In this document: positions 17,312-25,796 of the stretch, piece by piece
How the letters are laid out: every line of letters starts with the position of its first letter
How positions within the stretch are numbered: the first letter of the stretch is position 1
Origin: Bacteroidia bacterium
Lineage (GTDB): Bacteria > Bacteroidota > Bacteroidia > AKYH767-A > OLB10
Assembly (NCBI GenBank): GCA_016788065.1
Contig: JAEUTI010000020.1
Location: forward strand, 1-36,360
Reading direction: 5' to 3'
Length of the DNA: 36,360 nucleotides
The notes under the pieces: generated by a model
The model's input: only the letters and a program-made list of their open reading frames with translations
Databases searched by the model: none
What the model was told of the DNA's origin: nothing
Position numbers and translations under genes: made by a program

Positions 17312-19063
17312 ATGCTTCGTACACACACATGCGGTGAATTGAATTTATCATTTGCCGGACAAACTGTTACTCTTTGCGGCTGGGTTCAAAAATCACGTGA
17401 TCTGGGCGGATTAACTTTTGTTGATTTACGCGATCGCTATGGAATCACCCAGTTGATTTTCAACATGGAAACAAATGCCTCGTTGTGTACACAGGCAAGA
17501 CAACTGGGGCGTGAATTTGTAATTAAAGCAATTGGAACTGTTGCCGAAAGAAGTAGCAAAAATCCGAAAATGAATACCGGAGACATTGAAATTCATGTCA
17601 CACAATTTGAAATTTTAAATGCCTCAATCACACCTCCGTTTACCATTGAAGAAGAGACAGATGGTGGTGATGATTTGCGCATGAAATACAGATATCTTGA
17701 TTTGCGCAGAGCACCGGTAATGAACAGCATTTTATTACGTCACCGTATGGCTCAGGAAACCCGGAAGTATTTAGACATGCAGGGTTTTGTCGAAATAGAA
17801 ACACCGGTATTGATTAAATCGACACCTGAAGGAGCCCGTGATTTTGTGGTGCCTTCCAGAATGAATCAAGGTGAATTTTATGCTTTGCCACAGTCCCCTC
17901 AAACTTTCAAACAACTTTTGATGGTTTCTGGATTCGATAAATATTTTCAGATTGTAAAATGTTTCCGTGACGAAGATCTCCGTGCCGACCGCCAGCCTGA
18001 ATTTACACAGATAGACTGTGAGATGAGTTTTATTGAACGTGAAGATATTCTCAACATGTTTGAAGGTTTGGTGAAATATCTTTTCAAAGAAGTTAAACAA
18101 GTTGATATTCCAAAACTTGAAAGAATTTCGTATGCGGATGCCATGAAATATTATGGTAACGACAAACCCGATCTTCGTTTCGGAATGCAAATTGCGGAAC
18201 TCACATCATTGGTTCAAAACAAAGGATTTAAAGTTTTTGATGATGCGGAAGTGGTTGTTGCTATCAATGTAACGGGAGCTTCTGAGTATACACGCAAGCA
18301 GTTAGATGAACTTACCGAATGGGTTAAACGTCCACAATTGGGCATGTCGGGATTAATCTACGTAAAACATAATAGCGATGGAACATTGAAATCTTCTGTA
18401 GATAAATTCTTTTCAGAAGATGAATTAAAAAAATGGGCATCTGCAACTTCAAGTAATTCAGGTGATCTTATTCTTGTTTTAGCAGGGAAATCATCAAAAA
18501 CACGCAAGGCTATGTCGGAGCTGCGACTGGAAATGGGCGAACGTTTGGGGCTACGAGATAAGAATACTTTCAAGTGCGCATGGGTATTAGACTTCCCATT
18601 ATTAGAACAGGATGAAGAAAGTGGCAGATGGCATGCAATGCACCATCCGTTCACTTCAGCACTTCCTGAAGATCTTCATTTACTGAAATCCGATCCGGGT
18701 AATGTTCGAGCCAATGCATACGATATGGTTATCAATGGTGTTGAAGTTGGTGGTGGTTCTATTCGTATTCATGATAAGCAGATACAAAAGCAAATGTTTT
18801 CACTGCTTGGATTTAGTGATGAAGAAGCACAAAAGCAATTTGGATTTTTAATGAATGCTTTTGAATTTGGAGCACCTCCACACGGTGGTATTGCATTTGG
18901 TTTCGACAGACTCTGTTCGCTATTTGGAGGATCTGAATCCATTCGTGATTTCATTGCATTCCCAAAGAACAATTCGGGTAGGGATGTGATGATCGATTCA
19001 CCCTCAGTTATTAGTCTGGATCAACTTAAGGAACTGGGAATTTCCACTAATTCACCCGCCTAA
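17312..19063 (+). CDS. aspS: Aspartate-tRNA ligase
   Basis: At 583 residues it has the length of bacterial-type AspRS. It has an N-terminal OB-fold anticodon-binding domain ([21 protein letters not shown], about 17-37) and the class II catalytic core. Motif 2 is [18 protein letters not shown] and motif 3 is the GFDRL segment near residue 533. The GAD insertion domain characteristic of bacterial AspRS lies at about 300-420. The enzyme charges tRNA-Asp with aspartate in the cytoplasm. The gene is monocistronic with its own promoter. No strong terminator follows; a weak CCTCA/TGAGG hairpin (19108-19120) is followed by a T-run. Confidence 0.97.
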   Translation: MLRTHTCGELNLSFAGQTVTLCGWVQKSRDLGGLTFVDLRDRYGITQLIFNMETNASLCTQARQLGREFVIKAIGTVAERSSKNPKMNTGDIEIHVTQFEILNASITPPFTIEEETDGGDDLRMKYRYLDLRRAPVMNSILLRHRMAQETRKYLDMQGFVEIETPVLIKSTPEGARDFVVPSRMNQGEFYALPQSPQTFKQLLMVSGFDKYFQIVKCFRDEDLRADRQPEFTQIDCEMSFIEREDILNMFEGLVKYLFKEVKQVDIPKLERISYADAMKYYGNDKPDLRFGMQIAELTSLVQNKGFKVFDDAEVVVAINVTGASEYTRKQLDELTEWVKRPQLGMSGLIYVKHNSDGTLKSSVDKFFSEDELKKWASATSSNSGDLILVLAGKSSKTRKAMSELRLEMGERLGLRDKNTFKCAWVLDFPLLEQDEESGRWHAMHHPFTSALPEDLHLLKSDPGNVRANAYDMVINGVEVGGGSIRIHDKQIQKQMFSLLGFSDEEAQKQFGFLMNAFEFGAPPHGGIAFGFDRLCSLFGGSESIRDFIAFPKNNSGRDVMIDSPSVISLDQLKELGISTNSPA

Positions 19064-19125
19064 AAGCAGTTTTCACCCAACTTTTTTTGCCGCTGACCAA
19101 CTTTTGACCTCAAAATGAGGCAATT

Positions 19126-19189
19126 AGCTATTTTTTTGCGTACTTTTAAATTGTAAAAAAAGGCATCTTTCAGCTACTGTTTTGCGTAC
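19126..19189. repeat. 18-bp direct repeat upstream of the T9SS gene pair
   Basis: The pattern AGCTA, three variable bases, then TTTTGCGTAC occurs at 19126-19143 and again at 19172-19189, 46 bp apart. It lies in the 195-bp gap between aspS and the small secreted-protein gene and may be a regulatory site. The rest of the gap is AT-rich with nothing else recognised. Confidence 0.55.
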
Positions 19190-19258
19190 AATTGCGAATT
19201 AACATTACTGATAATCACTAAAAAGACAACTCAACAACCCGAAACCAAAACCAAACCC

Positions 19259-19642
19259 ATGAATAAATTCTCCCTCCGTTTATTGATGTTTTTCCTGATC
19301 TTCTTTGCAGGAATTACACTTACCAGGGCACAGCAAACAGAACGGTTTGCCGACCTGATTGTTAAGGCTCCAGGACTAGATATTTCCAAATCACTGGAGA
19401 ATATCAAAACACAGCTAAACAGTGTGCATGGTTTAACATTAGTTGCTGCTTACAAAAAATCGGATATGCTTCATTTCCGCATTGATCGTCAATTGCACGC
19501 AGATAACAGTGTAGTATATACGCTCTTCCCGGATTTAACATTTACTTTGGTAGAGGATAGAGATGCTGTTAAAGCGCTGGTTGATGAAGCCACACTTCCT
19601 AAAAATGACACTGCAACACCTGCAAAAACAAAAACTGAATAA
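19259..19642 (+). CDS. Small secreted protein, unknown
   Basis: The 127-residue protein has a clear signal peptide (about residues 1-24, ending T-R-A-Q). A compact domain follows with the pattern of a ferredoxin-like fold (strand ADLIVKAPG, helix SKSLENIKTQLNSV, strand LTLVAAYK, strand LHFRID). The tail is rich in Thr, Lys and Pro. No family is recognised with confidence. It starts an apparent two-gene unit, with the large T9SS protein beginning 19 nt after its stop. An accessory envelope role is possible but not shown. Confidence 0.7.
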   Translation: MNKFSLRLLMFFLIFFAGITLTRAQQTERFADLIVKAPGLDISKSLENIKTQLNSVHGLTLVAAYKKSDMLHFRIDRQLHADNSVVYTLFPDLTFTLVEDRDAVKALVDEATLPKNDTATPAKTKTE

Positions 19643-19661
19643 CCCTAAAAACTAAGAAAAC

Positions 19662-22600
19662 ATGAGAACAAACATACACTCACTTTTAAGAATGTTTCTG
19701 GTTTCCTTTGTAATGGGAATCATGATAATTCCGGGTTCTTTAAAAGCACAAATTACCAATGGTAATTTTGAAATCGGTGCCGGATTAGGATTTACAAACT
19801 GGACAACTGTTAATAGCGGAACCAATGCCTGGTATTGTGGAGCATTGGGTGCACAGGCGGGTGTTCGAGGAGCATTTATTTCTAGCACAGCCGGTGCATC
19901 TCTCACATATAACAAGGGGAATGCTCAAGTTTCGCACTTTTATCAGGCAGCAGTAAATATTCCTGCCGGACAAAACATTTTGCAGTTTAACTGGAAAGGT
20001 TTCGGAGAAAATAACTATGATTTCCTTGAAGTTTTTCTGGTTCCAAACGGAACTCCGGTTACTGCCGGTATCCGGATGGGAATAATCAATCGTGTTGGTG
20101 GTCCATATCAGGGACAATCGGCTTGGCAATTGGTGAATGTGAATCTGGGTTGCTTTGCATCAGCACAATCCAGAACAATTGTATTCAGCTGGGTGAATGA
20201 TGGATCTTTAGGAACTGATCCTCCCGGATGTATTGATAATGTAACCTTGATTACCAACCCTCTTCCAGTCACTGGTTTGACATGCGCTAATGCTGTTAAT
20301 ATTCCTGCTTTACCATACAACGTTGCCGGAGAAAGTACAGCATGTATGGGTAATGATTATACTGCTGCTACTCCGGGAATTTGCAACGGAACTTTTGCTT
20401 TTGGAGAAGATAAAGTATATTCTTATACAGCCACAGCAACAGAATGTATCAGTATTACTTTAACCGGAACAAGCACAGATGATATTGGCTTTGCCGTTTA
20501 CCAGGGATGTCCCGGTGGCGGTGGTGTTTGTATTGGTAGTGGAGGACCTGCTACATCCAATATTTTATCGGGTAGTGTAACACTTCCTGGTGCAGGAACT
20601 TATTATATAATTATTGATTCAAGAAATCCATCAAGCAGTGTAAGTTATAACCTGCTTATAAATTCATTTGGAGCAGGTGCATTTAATGACGCTCCTTTCC
20701 AGGCTCAACCTTTACCATTTAATATTCCAATTGCCGGAAACAATACTTGCTCCGGCGGATCTGATGAGCCGGCGCAACCTGCATGTTTCTTACCTGCAGT
20801 TGGCAATGTTATGAATTCTGTTTGGTTCAGCTTCATCGCTCCTGCATCGGGATGTGTAAAAGTAAAAACCATTCTGGGAACCTTAAGAAATACGCAAATA
20901 GCATTATTTGGTCCTGTTCTTGGAACCATTCCTGCAGGGTCAGGAAATACACTCGTTCCGAGAAACTGTAATCAGGATCAGGCAGCTTGCGGAACAAATC
21001 AATATGCAAACTCAGAATTTACCGCTTCTGCACTTTCTCCCGGATTCACCTATTATATTATGGTGGATGGTTTTGGAAACACTACCGGAAGTTTCTCTAT
21101 TTATATTATTGATGGTGGAATAGGATGCGTCAATCAGTTTCCACCCACTCCGGGTCAGGACTGTCTTTCACCATTCCCTGTTTGTAAAACATCAATTAAT
21201 ATTGCTAATCCGGGACCACAGGCATTTGGTTCGTTCTGTGATTTCCCAAATGGCGTAAATTGTTTGGCTTCAGGAGAACGTGGTTCTTACTGGTATAAAA
21301 TTGCAATTTCAGGTGCAGGCTTCTTAGAGTTCAATATTGTACCTAACGACTGGCCTGGTCCTCCGTCAACAGCTGCAACCGATTATGACTTTGCCATTTG
21401 GAAAACTAAAACCGCAGGAGTTCCCGGACCTGCCAACTGTGGTAACTTAGGAACCACAGCTCCGGTTTCATGTAATTACAGCGCTCTTGGGGTAACAGGA
21501 CTTTATAGTGCTGCGAATGGAGTTGCACCACCTGCATTCCCGGGTTTTGGTGGTGCTTACATGCAACGGATAACAGTAGCTGCTGGTGATGAATATTATC
21601 TCAACATCAGTAACTTCTCAAATAGTACTTCCGGATTTACGTTAAACTTCTCCGCAACCTCACCTATCGCATATACACCTGCTGCAGGTGGTAATTTATT
21701 ATGGACAGGTAGCTTGAGTACCGATTGGTACAATCCGGAAAACTGGGGAGGCTGCGCTGTTCCAAACTGTGTATATAATGTGGTTATTCCTGCTGCGCCG
21801 GTTAATCAGCCAAATATTACCGGATTAACTGCTGTTTGCGGAAGTGTCGATATTAATATTGGCGCTACCCTTTCAATGGCTGCGAATTCTCAGTTAAAAG
21901 TCTGCAACAATTTTGTAAATAATGGATCACTTTTGACTTCTGCTAATTCAACTATTCTTATGCAAAGTGATTCAGCAGTTCAAAACCAATCAATGACAGG
22001 GGCTATGACAGGGGCAAATGCGTTGTGGAATCTTACTATTTCGAAACCTACAACTGTTGGAGGAAATACTGTAACGCTAAACAACGACCTCGATAACCGT
22101 GGTAACTTTATTGTAAACACAACCAATAGCGGTGGTAGCTTTAATGCCAGCGGCAGATACCATAAAGTAGCAGGTAATTTTACTGTTTGGTATTCTTCAT
22201 TGCCTTATGGTGTTTACTCCGCTGCTTCAACTCTTGAATTTAACGGCACAGCAAATCAAAATTATTTCAACAGAGGATCTTTAAATAGTGTTCTCATGAA
22301 TAATGGTGTTGGAGGGCTTGTAACTTTAGGAAACAGCGGTGCCACTGACTGGATGCTTATCGGAGGTACATTAACCCTTACTAATGGAAGAATTCTCACA
22401 GGTGCAAACAGAGTAAATGTCATTAACAGCGCTGCTGCGGCAGTTTCAACTGGTAACATCAATAGTTATGTAGAAGGAAATCTGAAACGCAACTTACTTG
22501 CAACAGGAGGTTTATATGACTTCCCGGTAGGAACAGCATTGAGAGGATATCAACGAATTAATTTCAACATCAACAACCCAAATACCAAAACTAATATGCA

Positions 22601-23498
22601 GGTATCGTTTAATAACACCGCGCCTGCTGCATATCCTGTTCTGGGTCCTGAGTGCGTGACTGCGTTGTTCGATCAAACGGCTTTGAACCATGGTGTATGG
22701 AATGTTATTACCACACCACCTTCAGGAGCTTCACCAACCTTCAATGCAACTGCATTTAACCGAAATTACTCCAATCCACAATCAGGATTTACCATCATGA
22801 GTAAGTATCTGGCGAATCCATGGACACTGGAAGGTGTTTGTGTTCCGGCTTCTCCAATTACTGCTATACAGCGAAATGGCATGACTACATTGAACACCGG
22901 ATTGCAACTTGGAATTGCCCAGGCACTTACCCCACTTCCAATTGATCTGCTTTCGTTTGATGCATACCCTAAAGCAAAATCAATTACTTTGAAATTTATA
23001 ACTGCTTCTGAAGTTAATAACAGAGGATTCGAAATTCAACGTAGTTTGTCGCCACCTGAATTCAAAAACATAGGTTGGGTAGATGGTCATGGAACTACAA
23101 GTGAAATTCACGAGTATTCTTTCGATGATCGTGATGTTGTTCCGAACAATACTTATTACTACCGATTGAAACAAATCGATTTTGATGGCAAATCAGAATT
23201 CTCTGAAATTGTTGCTGCTAAAATTACCGGGTCAAACTTCTTTATGAATGTGATTCCGAATCCATATTCAGGAAAAACCAATATTACCTTCTCGCTCGAA
23301 AGTGAAGCAGATGTTAGTATTGAAGTTTTGAATACTATGGGTCAAAGAGTAGCACTGCTTGATCAGGGCATGAAAGCAAAAGGCGATTACCGCTATGATT
23401 TCAGTGCTAAAGAAAAAGGTTATGCGACCGGAATGTATACTGTTCGTGTTATTGTGAATGGCGAAGTTCACAGCAAACGAATTGTTGAACTTGATTAA
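19662..23498 (+). CDS. Large T9SS-exported multidomain surface or secreted protein
   Basis: The 1278-residue protein starts with a signal peptide (about 1-29, ending L-K-A-Q) and ends with a type A T9SS sorting domain (about 1195-1278). That domain has NPYSGKTNITFSL, VLNTMGQRV and GMYTVRVIVNGEV. Between them are three Cys-rich, PPC-like beta domains (about 205-340, 345-490 and 500-670), each ending in a YYIxx or YYLN strand. A region follows beginning LLWTGSLSTDWYNPENWGG, typical of beta-rich repeats in Bacteroidota exoproteins. An FN3-like domain (about 1090-1190, with FEIQRS and YYYRLKQIDFDG) precedes the sorting domain. It should cross the outer membrane by T9SS and be anchored or released. 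No catalytic motif is seen; adhesion or binding is a guess. Confidence 0.88.
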   Translation: MRTNIHSLLRMFLVSFVMGIMIIPGSLKAQITNGNFEIGAGLGFTNWTTVNSGTNAWYCGALGAQAGVRGAFISSTAGASLTYNKGNAQVSHFYQAAVNIPAGQNILQFNWKGFGENNYDFLEVFLVPNGTPVTAGIRMGIINRVGGPYQGQSAWQLVNVNLGCFASAQSRTIVFSWVNDGSLGTDPPGCIDNVTLITNPLPVTGLTCANAVNIPALPYNVAGESTACMGNDYTAATPGICNGTFAFGEDKVYSYTATATECISITLTGTSTDDIGFAVYQGCPGGGGVCIGSGGPATSNILSGSVTLPGAGTYYIIIDSRNPSSSVSYNLLINSFGAGAFNDAPFQAQPLPFNIPIAGNNTCSGGSDEPAQPACFLPAVGNVMNSVWFSFIAPASGCVKVKTILGTLRNTQIALFGPVLGTIPAGSGNTLVPRNCNQDQAACGTNQYANSEFTASALSPGFTYYIMVDGFGNTTGSFSIYIIDGGIGCVNQFPPTPGQDCLSPFPVCKTSINIANPGPQAFGSFCDFPNGVNCLASGERGSYWYKIAISGAGFLEFNIVPNDWPGPPSTAATDYDFAIWKTKTAGVPGPANCGNLGTTAPVSCNYSALGVTGLYSAANGVAPPAFPGFGGAYMQRITVAAGDEYYLNISNFSNSTSGFTLNFSATSPIAYTPAAGGNLLWTGSLSTDWYNPENWGGCAVPNCVYNVVIPAAPVNQPNITGLTAVCGSVDINIGATLSMAANSQLKVCNNFVNNGSLLTSANSTILMQSDSAVQNQSMTGAMTGANALWNLTISKPTTVGGNTVTLNNDLDNRGNFIVNTTNSGGSFNASGRYHKVAGNFTVWYSSLPYGVYSAASTLEFNGTANQNYFNRGSLNSVLMNNGVGGLVTLGNSGATDWMLIGGTLTLTNGRILTGANRVNVINSAAAAVSTGNINSYVEGNLKRNLLATGGLYDFPVGTALRGYQRINFNINNPNTKTNMQVSFNNTAPAAYPVLGPECVTALFDQTALNHGVWNVITTPPSGASPTFNATAFNRNYSNPQSGFTIMSKYLANPWTLEGVCVPASPITAIQRNGMTTLNTGLQLGIAQALTPLPIDLLSFDAYPKAKSITLKFITASEVNNRGFEIQRSLSPPEFKNIGWVDGHGTTSEIHEYSFDDRDVVPNNTYYYRLKQIDFDGKSEFSEIVAAKITGSNFFMNVIPNPYSGKTNITFSLESEADVSIEVLNTMGQRVALLDQGMKAKGDYRYDFSAKEKGYATGMYTVRVIVNGEVHSKRIVELD

Positions 23499-23520
23499 GA
23501 TTTAATCTTAAGGTATAAAA

Positions 23521-23552
23521 AAAGGCTGCTTCTTCTGAAGCAGCCTTTTTTT
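23521..23552 (+). terminator. Rho-independent terminator after the T9SS gene
   Basis: A perfect hairpin with arms AAGGCTGCTTC and GAAGCAGCCTT around the loop TTCT is followed by a T-run. The A-run before it would let it work in both directions. It separates the T9SS gene from the repeat array. Confidence 0.92.
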
Positions 23553-23603
23553 ATGGAACCAATTCCCGGAAATACAGCCAGGGTATATTAATCATTTTTT
23601 CTT

Positions 23604-24306
23604 GATTACCGTTCACTGATTACTGATCACTGCTCACTGTTTACTGATCCCGGTTCGTAGACGCATGGCAATGCGTCTCTACATTGTCACTGATCACTGA
23701 TCCCGGTTCGTAGACGCATGGCAATGCGTCTCTACATTGTCACTGATTACTGATTACTGATCCTGGTTCGTAGACGCATGGTAATGCGTCTCTACATTGT
23801 TACTGATCACTGATCCCGGTTCGTAGACGCATGGCAATGCGTCTCTACATTGTCACTGATCACCCTTCGGCTCTGCTCAGGGCGACGCTCCTCACCAATT
23901 ATTGATCTCGGATCGTAGACGCATGGCAATGCGTCTCTACATTGTCACTGATAACTGCTTACTGGTTACTGCTCACTGATTACTGATCCCGGTTCGTAGA
24001 CGCATGGCAATGCGTCTCTACATTGTCACTGATAACTGCTTACTGCTTACTGATCCCGGTTCGTAGACGCATGGCAATGCGTCTCTACATTGTCACTGAT
24101 CACTGATCCCGGTTCGTAGACGCATGGCAATGCGTCTCTACATTGTCACTGATTACTGATCCCGGTTCATAGACGCATGGCAATGCGTCTCTATATTGTC
24201 ACTGATCACTGATTACTGATCCCGGTTCATAGACGCATGGCAATGCGTCTCTACATTGTCACTGATAACTGATCACTAATCACTGATCACTAATCACTGT
24301 TAACTA
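23604..24306. repeat. Composite array: ten 26-bp palindromes linked by 7-bp repeats
   Basis: Ten near-identical copies of an imperfect palindrome occur, all in one orientation. The left arm is GTAGACGCAT, the centre GGCA and the right arm ATGCGTCTCTAC. Copies start at 23657, 23710, 23770, 23823, 23915, 23996, 24063, 24116, 24169 and 24229. Each sits in a 46-bp core, preceded by GATCCCGGTTC and followed by ATTGTCACT. Cores are joined by one to five copies of a degenerate heptamer (GATCACT, GATTACT, GCTTACT and so on), so spacings are 53, 60, 53, 92, 81, 67, 53, 53 and 60. Only the 92 breaks the 46+7n rule; it holds an interruption. The last heptamer supplies part of the porin stop codon (24304-24306). 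This region of about 750 bp between convergent genes contains no ORF. Confidence 0.95.
23861..23895. repeat. Foreign short element interrupting the array
   Basis: Between palindrome copies 4 and 5 the heptamer linker is replaced by GC-rich sequence containing CCCTTCGGCTCTGCTCAGGG. It resembles (from memory) a short interspersed motif common in Bacteroidota intergenic DNA. It accounts for the one spacing that breaks the 46+7n rule. Confidence 0.5.
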
Positions 24307-25644
24307 GAATTTCATTTGCATTCTTACAGTCACAACATTATCTGTGCGGTCTTTGGTGTATCCCGACAAATTCTCAGATGTTTCATTGGTTACCATGTCA
24401 TAATAGGTCGAAATTTTTAAATTAGAATCAACCATCCATGCAGCACCAACTCCAAAAGTATCGTAGCGCAAATCGGCAACGCCGGTACTTTTCACACTAC
24501 TGCTTTTACCAATATCATTTCCTTCAACATCAGTATTAGGATCATACCAGTCGTATTTCAGAACTACCTGAAAAGGTGTTTTAGCAATTTGCTGTGTCAG
24601 GTAAAATATCGCACCACCAAAATTTCTCATGTAAATATCTTTGGTAACCGGATTTTTATCGTTCGGACTTTTGGTATCAGAAGAACTCCCTGGCTGTTCA
24701 CCGGAAATCACTTCAGCACGTAACGAAGTTTGTCCCGCTTTCCAATCGTATGAAATCTGCGCATCTACACCCATATAATTTCTTTCTGTATAATTACGTG
24801 ATCCGATCCCTAATGAGCCATTTTCGGTAGCTGCCGATTCAACAATAAATCCTTTTACACCATTTGCTCCGGTACCTGATTTGTAAACGTTCACAGAGTC
24901 GATTCTGTATCCGCCGGCATAATATGAAAGTCCAAGACCAACTTTAAGTTTGTTATCAGAAAAATTCTTTTCCAATGATAATCTTCCTGAAAAATCTTTC
25001 TTTTTATCGAAATCAGAGACATCACCACCCGCACCCGGAGCACCATTTCCGTTAAACCAGCCTGCTTCAAGTTTTAGCCATTCAAAACCCGATTTAGAAG
25101 GCCCCTGAATGGTTATCATCCCGCCAAGGTCACGTTCACCCGGAAATAATAATTGGATCATTCTGGAGCGCTCAGGAGACTCTCTTAAGCTTGATGAATA
25201 AAATATTTCATGTCCGAAAGGCTTTACAAATAAACCTCCTGTAACCGAAACCCATCCTGACCATGGATCTGTAAGTTTTACATAAGCATCTTTAAGAGAG
25301 AGTCCTTTTTCAGTCCCGTCAATTTGCAAAACAGCCATGGAAGTAGTTATTCCCTTCGAATTGGCTGATCCGGTGTATTGAAATTTAGCACGTCCCCTGC
25401 GAACCATAAATCGCTTGTCGACACCGGCTGCAAAATTACCGCCATTGAATGATTGCTGGCCAGAAGAATCGGCATATTGAAACTGAGCCTGGACATAACC
25501 CGAGACTTTCAATTTTTTGAGCCCCGACACTTCCTTCTTCAGGCTGTTAATAGAAGCAGCCAGAGAATCGTTTGAAACCTGAGCTGTTGCTGTCCCGCCG
25601 ATTAGCAGTGCTAGCAATCCAATCAATGTTATTTTATTTATCAT
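24304..25644 (-). CDS. OprP/OprO-like outer-membrane porin
   Basis: The 446-residue protein has a signal peptide (about 1-21, ending A-T-A-Q). A short coiled-coil segment follows (NDSLAASINSLKKEVSGLKKL), of the kind that precedes many trimeric porins. The rest consists of amphipathic beta strands up to a C-terminal aromatic residue (VTVRMQMKF), as in outer-membrane barrels. Motifs such as RFMVRRGRAKFQYTG and LKDAYVKLTDPWSGWVSVTGGLF fit the phosphate-selective porin O/P family. Phosphate or another anion is the likely solute, but specificity is not proven. Its stop codon lies inside the final heptamer of the intergenic array. A dyad at 25705-25736 lies upstream. Confidence 0.85.
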   Translation of the reverse strand: MINKITLIGLLALLIGGTATAQVSNDSLAASINSLKKEVSGLKKLKVSGYVQAQFQYADSSGQQSFNGGNFAAGVDKRFMVRRGRAKFQYTGSANSKGITTSMAVLQIDGTEKGLSLKDAYVKLTDPWSGWVSVTGGLFVKPFGHEIFYSSSLRESPERSRMIQLLFPGERDLGGMITIQGPSKSGFEWLKLEAGWFNGNGAPGAGGDVSDFDKKKDFSGRLSLEKNFSDNKLKVGLGLSYYAGGYRIDSVNVYKSGTGANGVKGFIVESAATENGSLGIGSRNYTERNYMGVDAQISYDWKAGQTSLRAEVISGEQPGSSSDTKSPNDKNPVTKDIYMRNFGGAIFYLTQQIAKTPFQVVLKYDWYDPNTDVEGNDIGKSSSVKSTGVADLRYDTFGVGAAWMVDSNLKISTYYDMVTNETSENLSGYTKDRTDNVVTVRMQMKF

Positions 25645-25704
25645 GTTATCTTAATTTTATTGCGCAAATAAATTAAGTATTTGTTATTTGTAATCAATTC
25701 CAAT

Positions 25705-25736
25705 GTTAACAAATCGTTAATAGTCCGATTGTTAAC
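25705..25736. promoter_or_regulatory. Long dyad upstream of the porin gene
   Basis: GTTAACAAATCG (25705-25716) and CGATTGTTAAC (25726-25736) are inverted copies with one extra A, separated by 9 nt. The element lies 61-92 nt before the porin start and downstream of the DUF349 terminator. It could be an operator or an RNA hairpin. Confidence 0.45.
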
Positions 25737-25747
25737 TTTAAAAGCAA

Positions 25748-25778
25748 AAGCCGGTTCATGATAAACATGAACCGGCTT
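25748..25778 (-). terminator. Rho-independent terminator after the DUF349 gene
   Basis: A perfect 13-bp stem has arms AAGCCGGTTCATG and CATGAACCGGCTT around a 5-nt loop. On the minus strand it is followed by a T-rich tract. It begins 19 nt after the DUF349 stop codon. Confidence 0.88.
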
Positions 25779-25796
25779 AAAAGAGTTTAGCGAAGA

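Noticed and set aside
17771..18190. 139-codon minus-strand frame inside aspS
   Set aside because: It lies antisense to conserved catalytic-core codons and has no recognisable protein features.
23657..24254. Series of rho-independent terminators
   Set aside because: The hairpins lack a T-tract on either strand. Only the hairpin at 23521-23552 has one.
23604..24306. CRISPR array
   Set aside because: Repeats are regularly spaced and palindromic, but the spacers are themselves low-complexity heptamers and not unique, spacing varies in 7-bp steps, and no cas gene is present.
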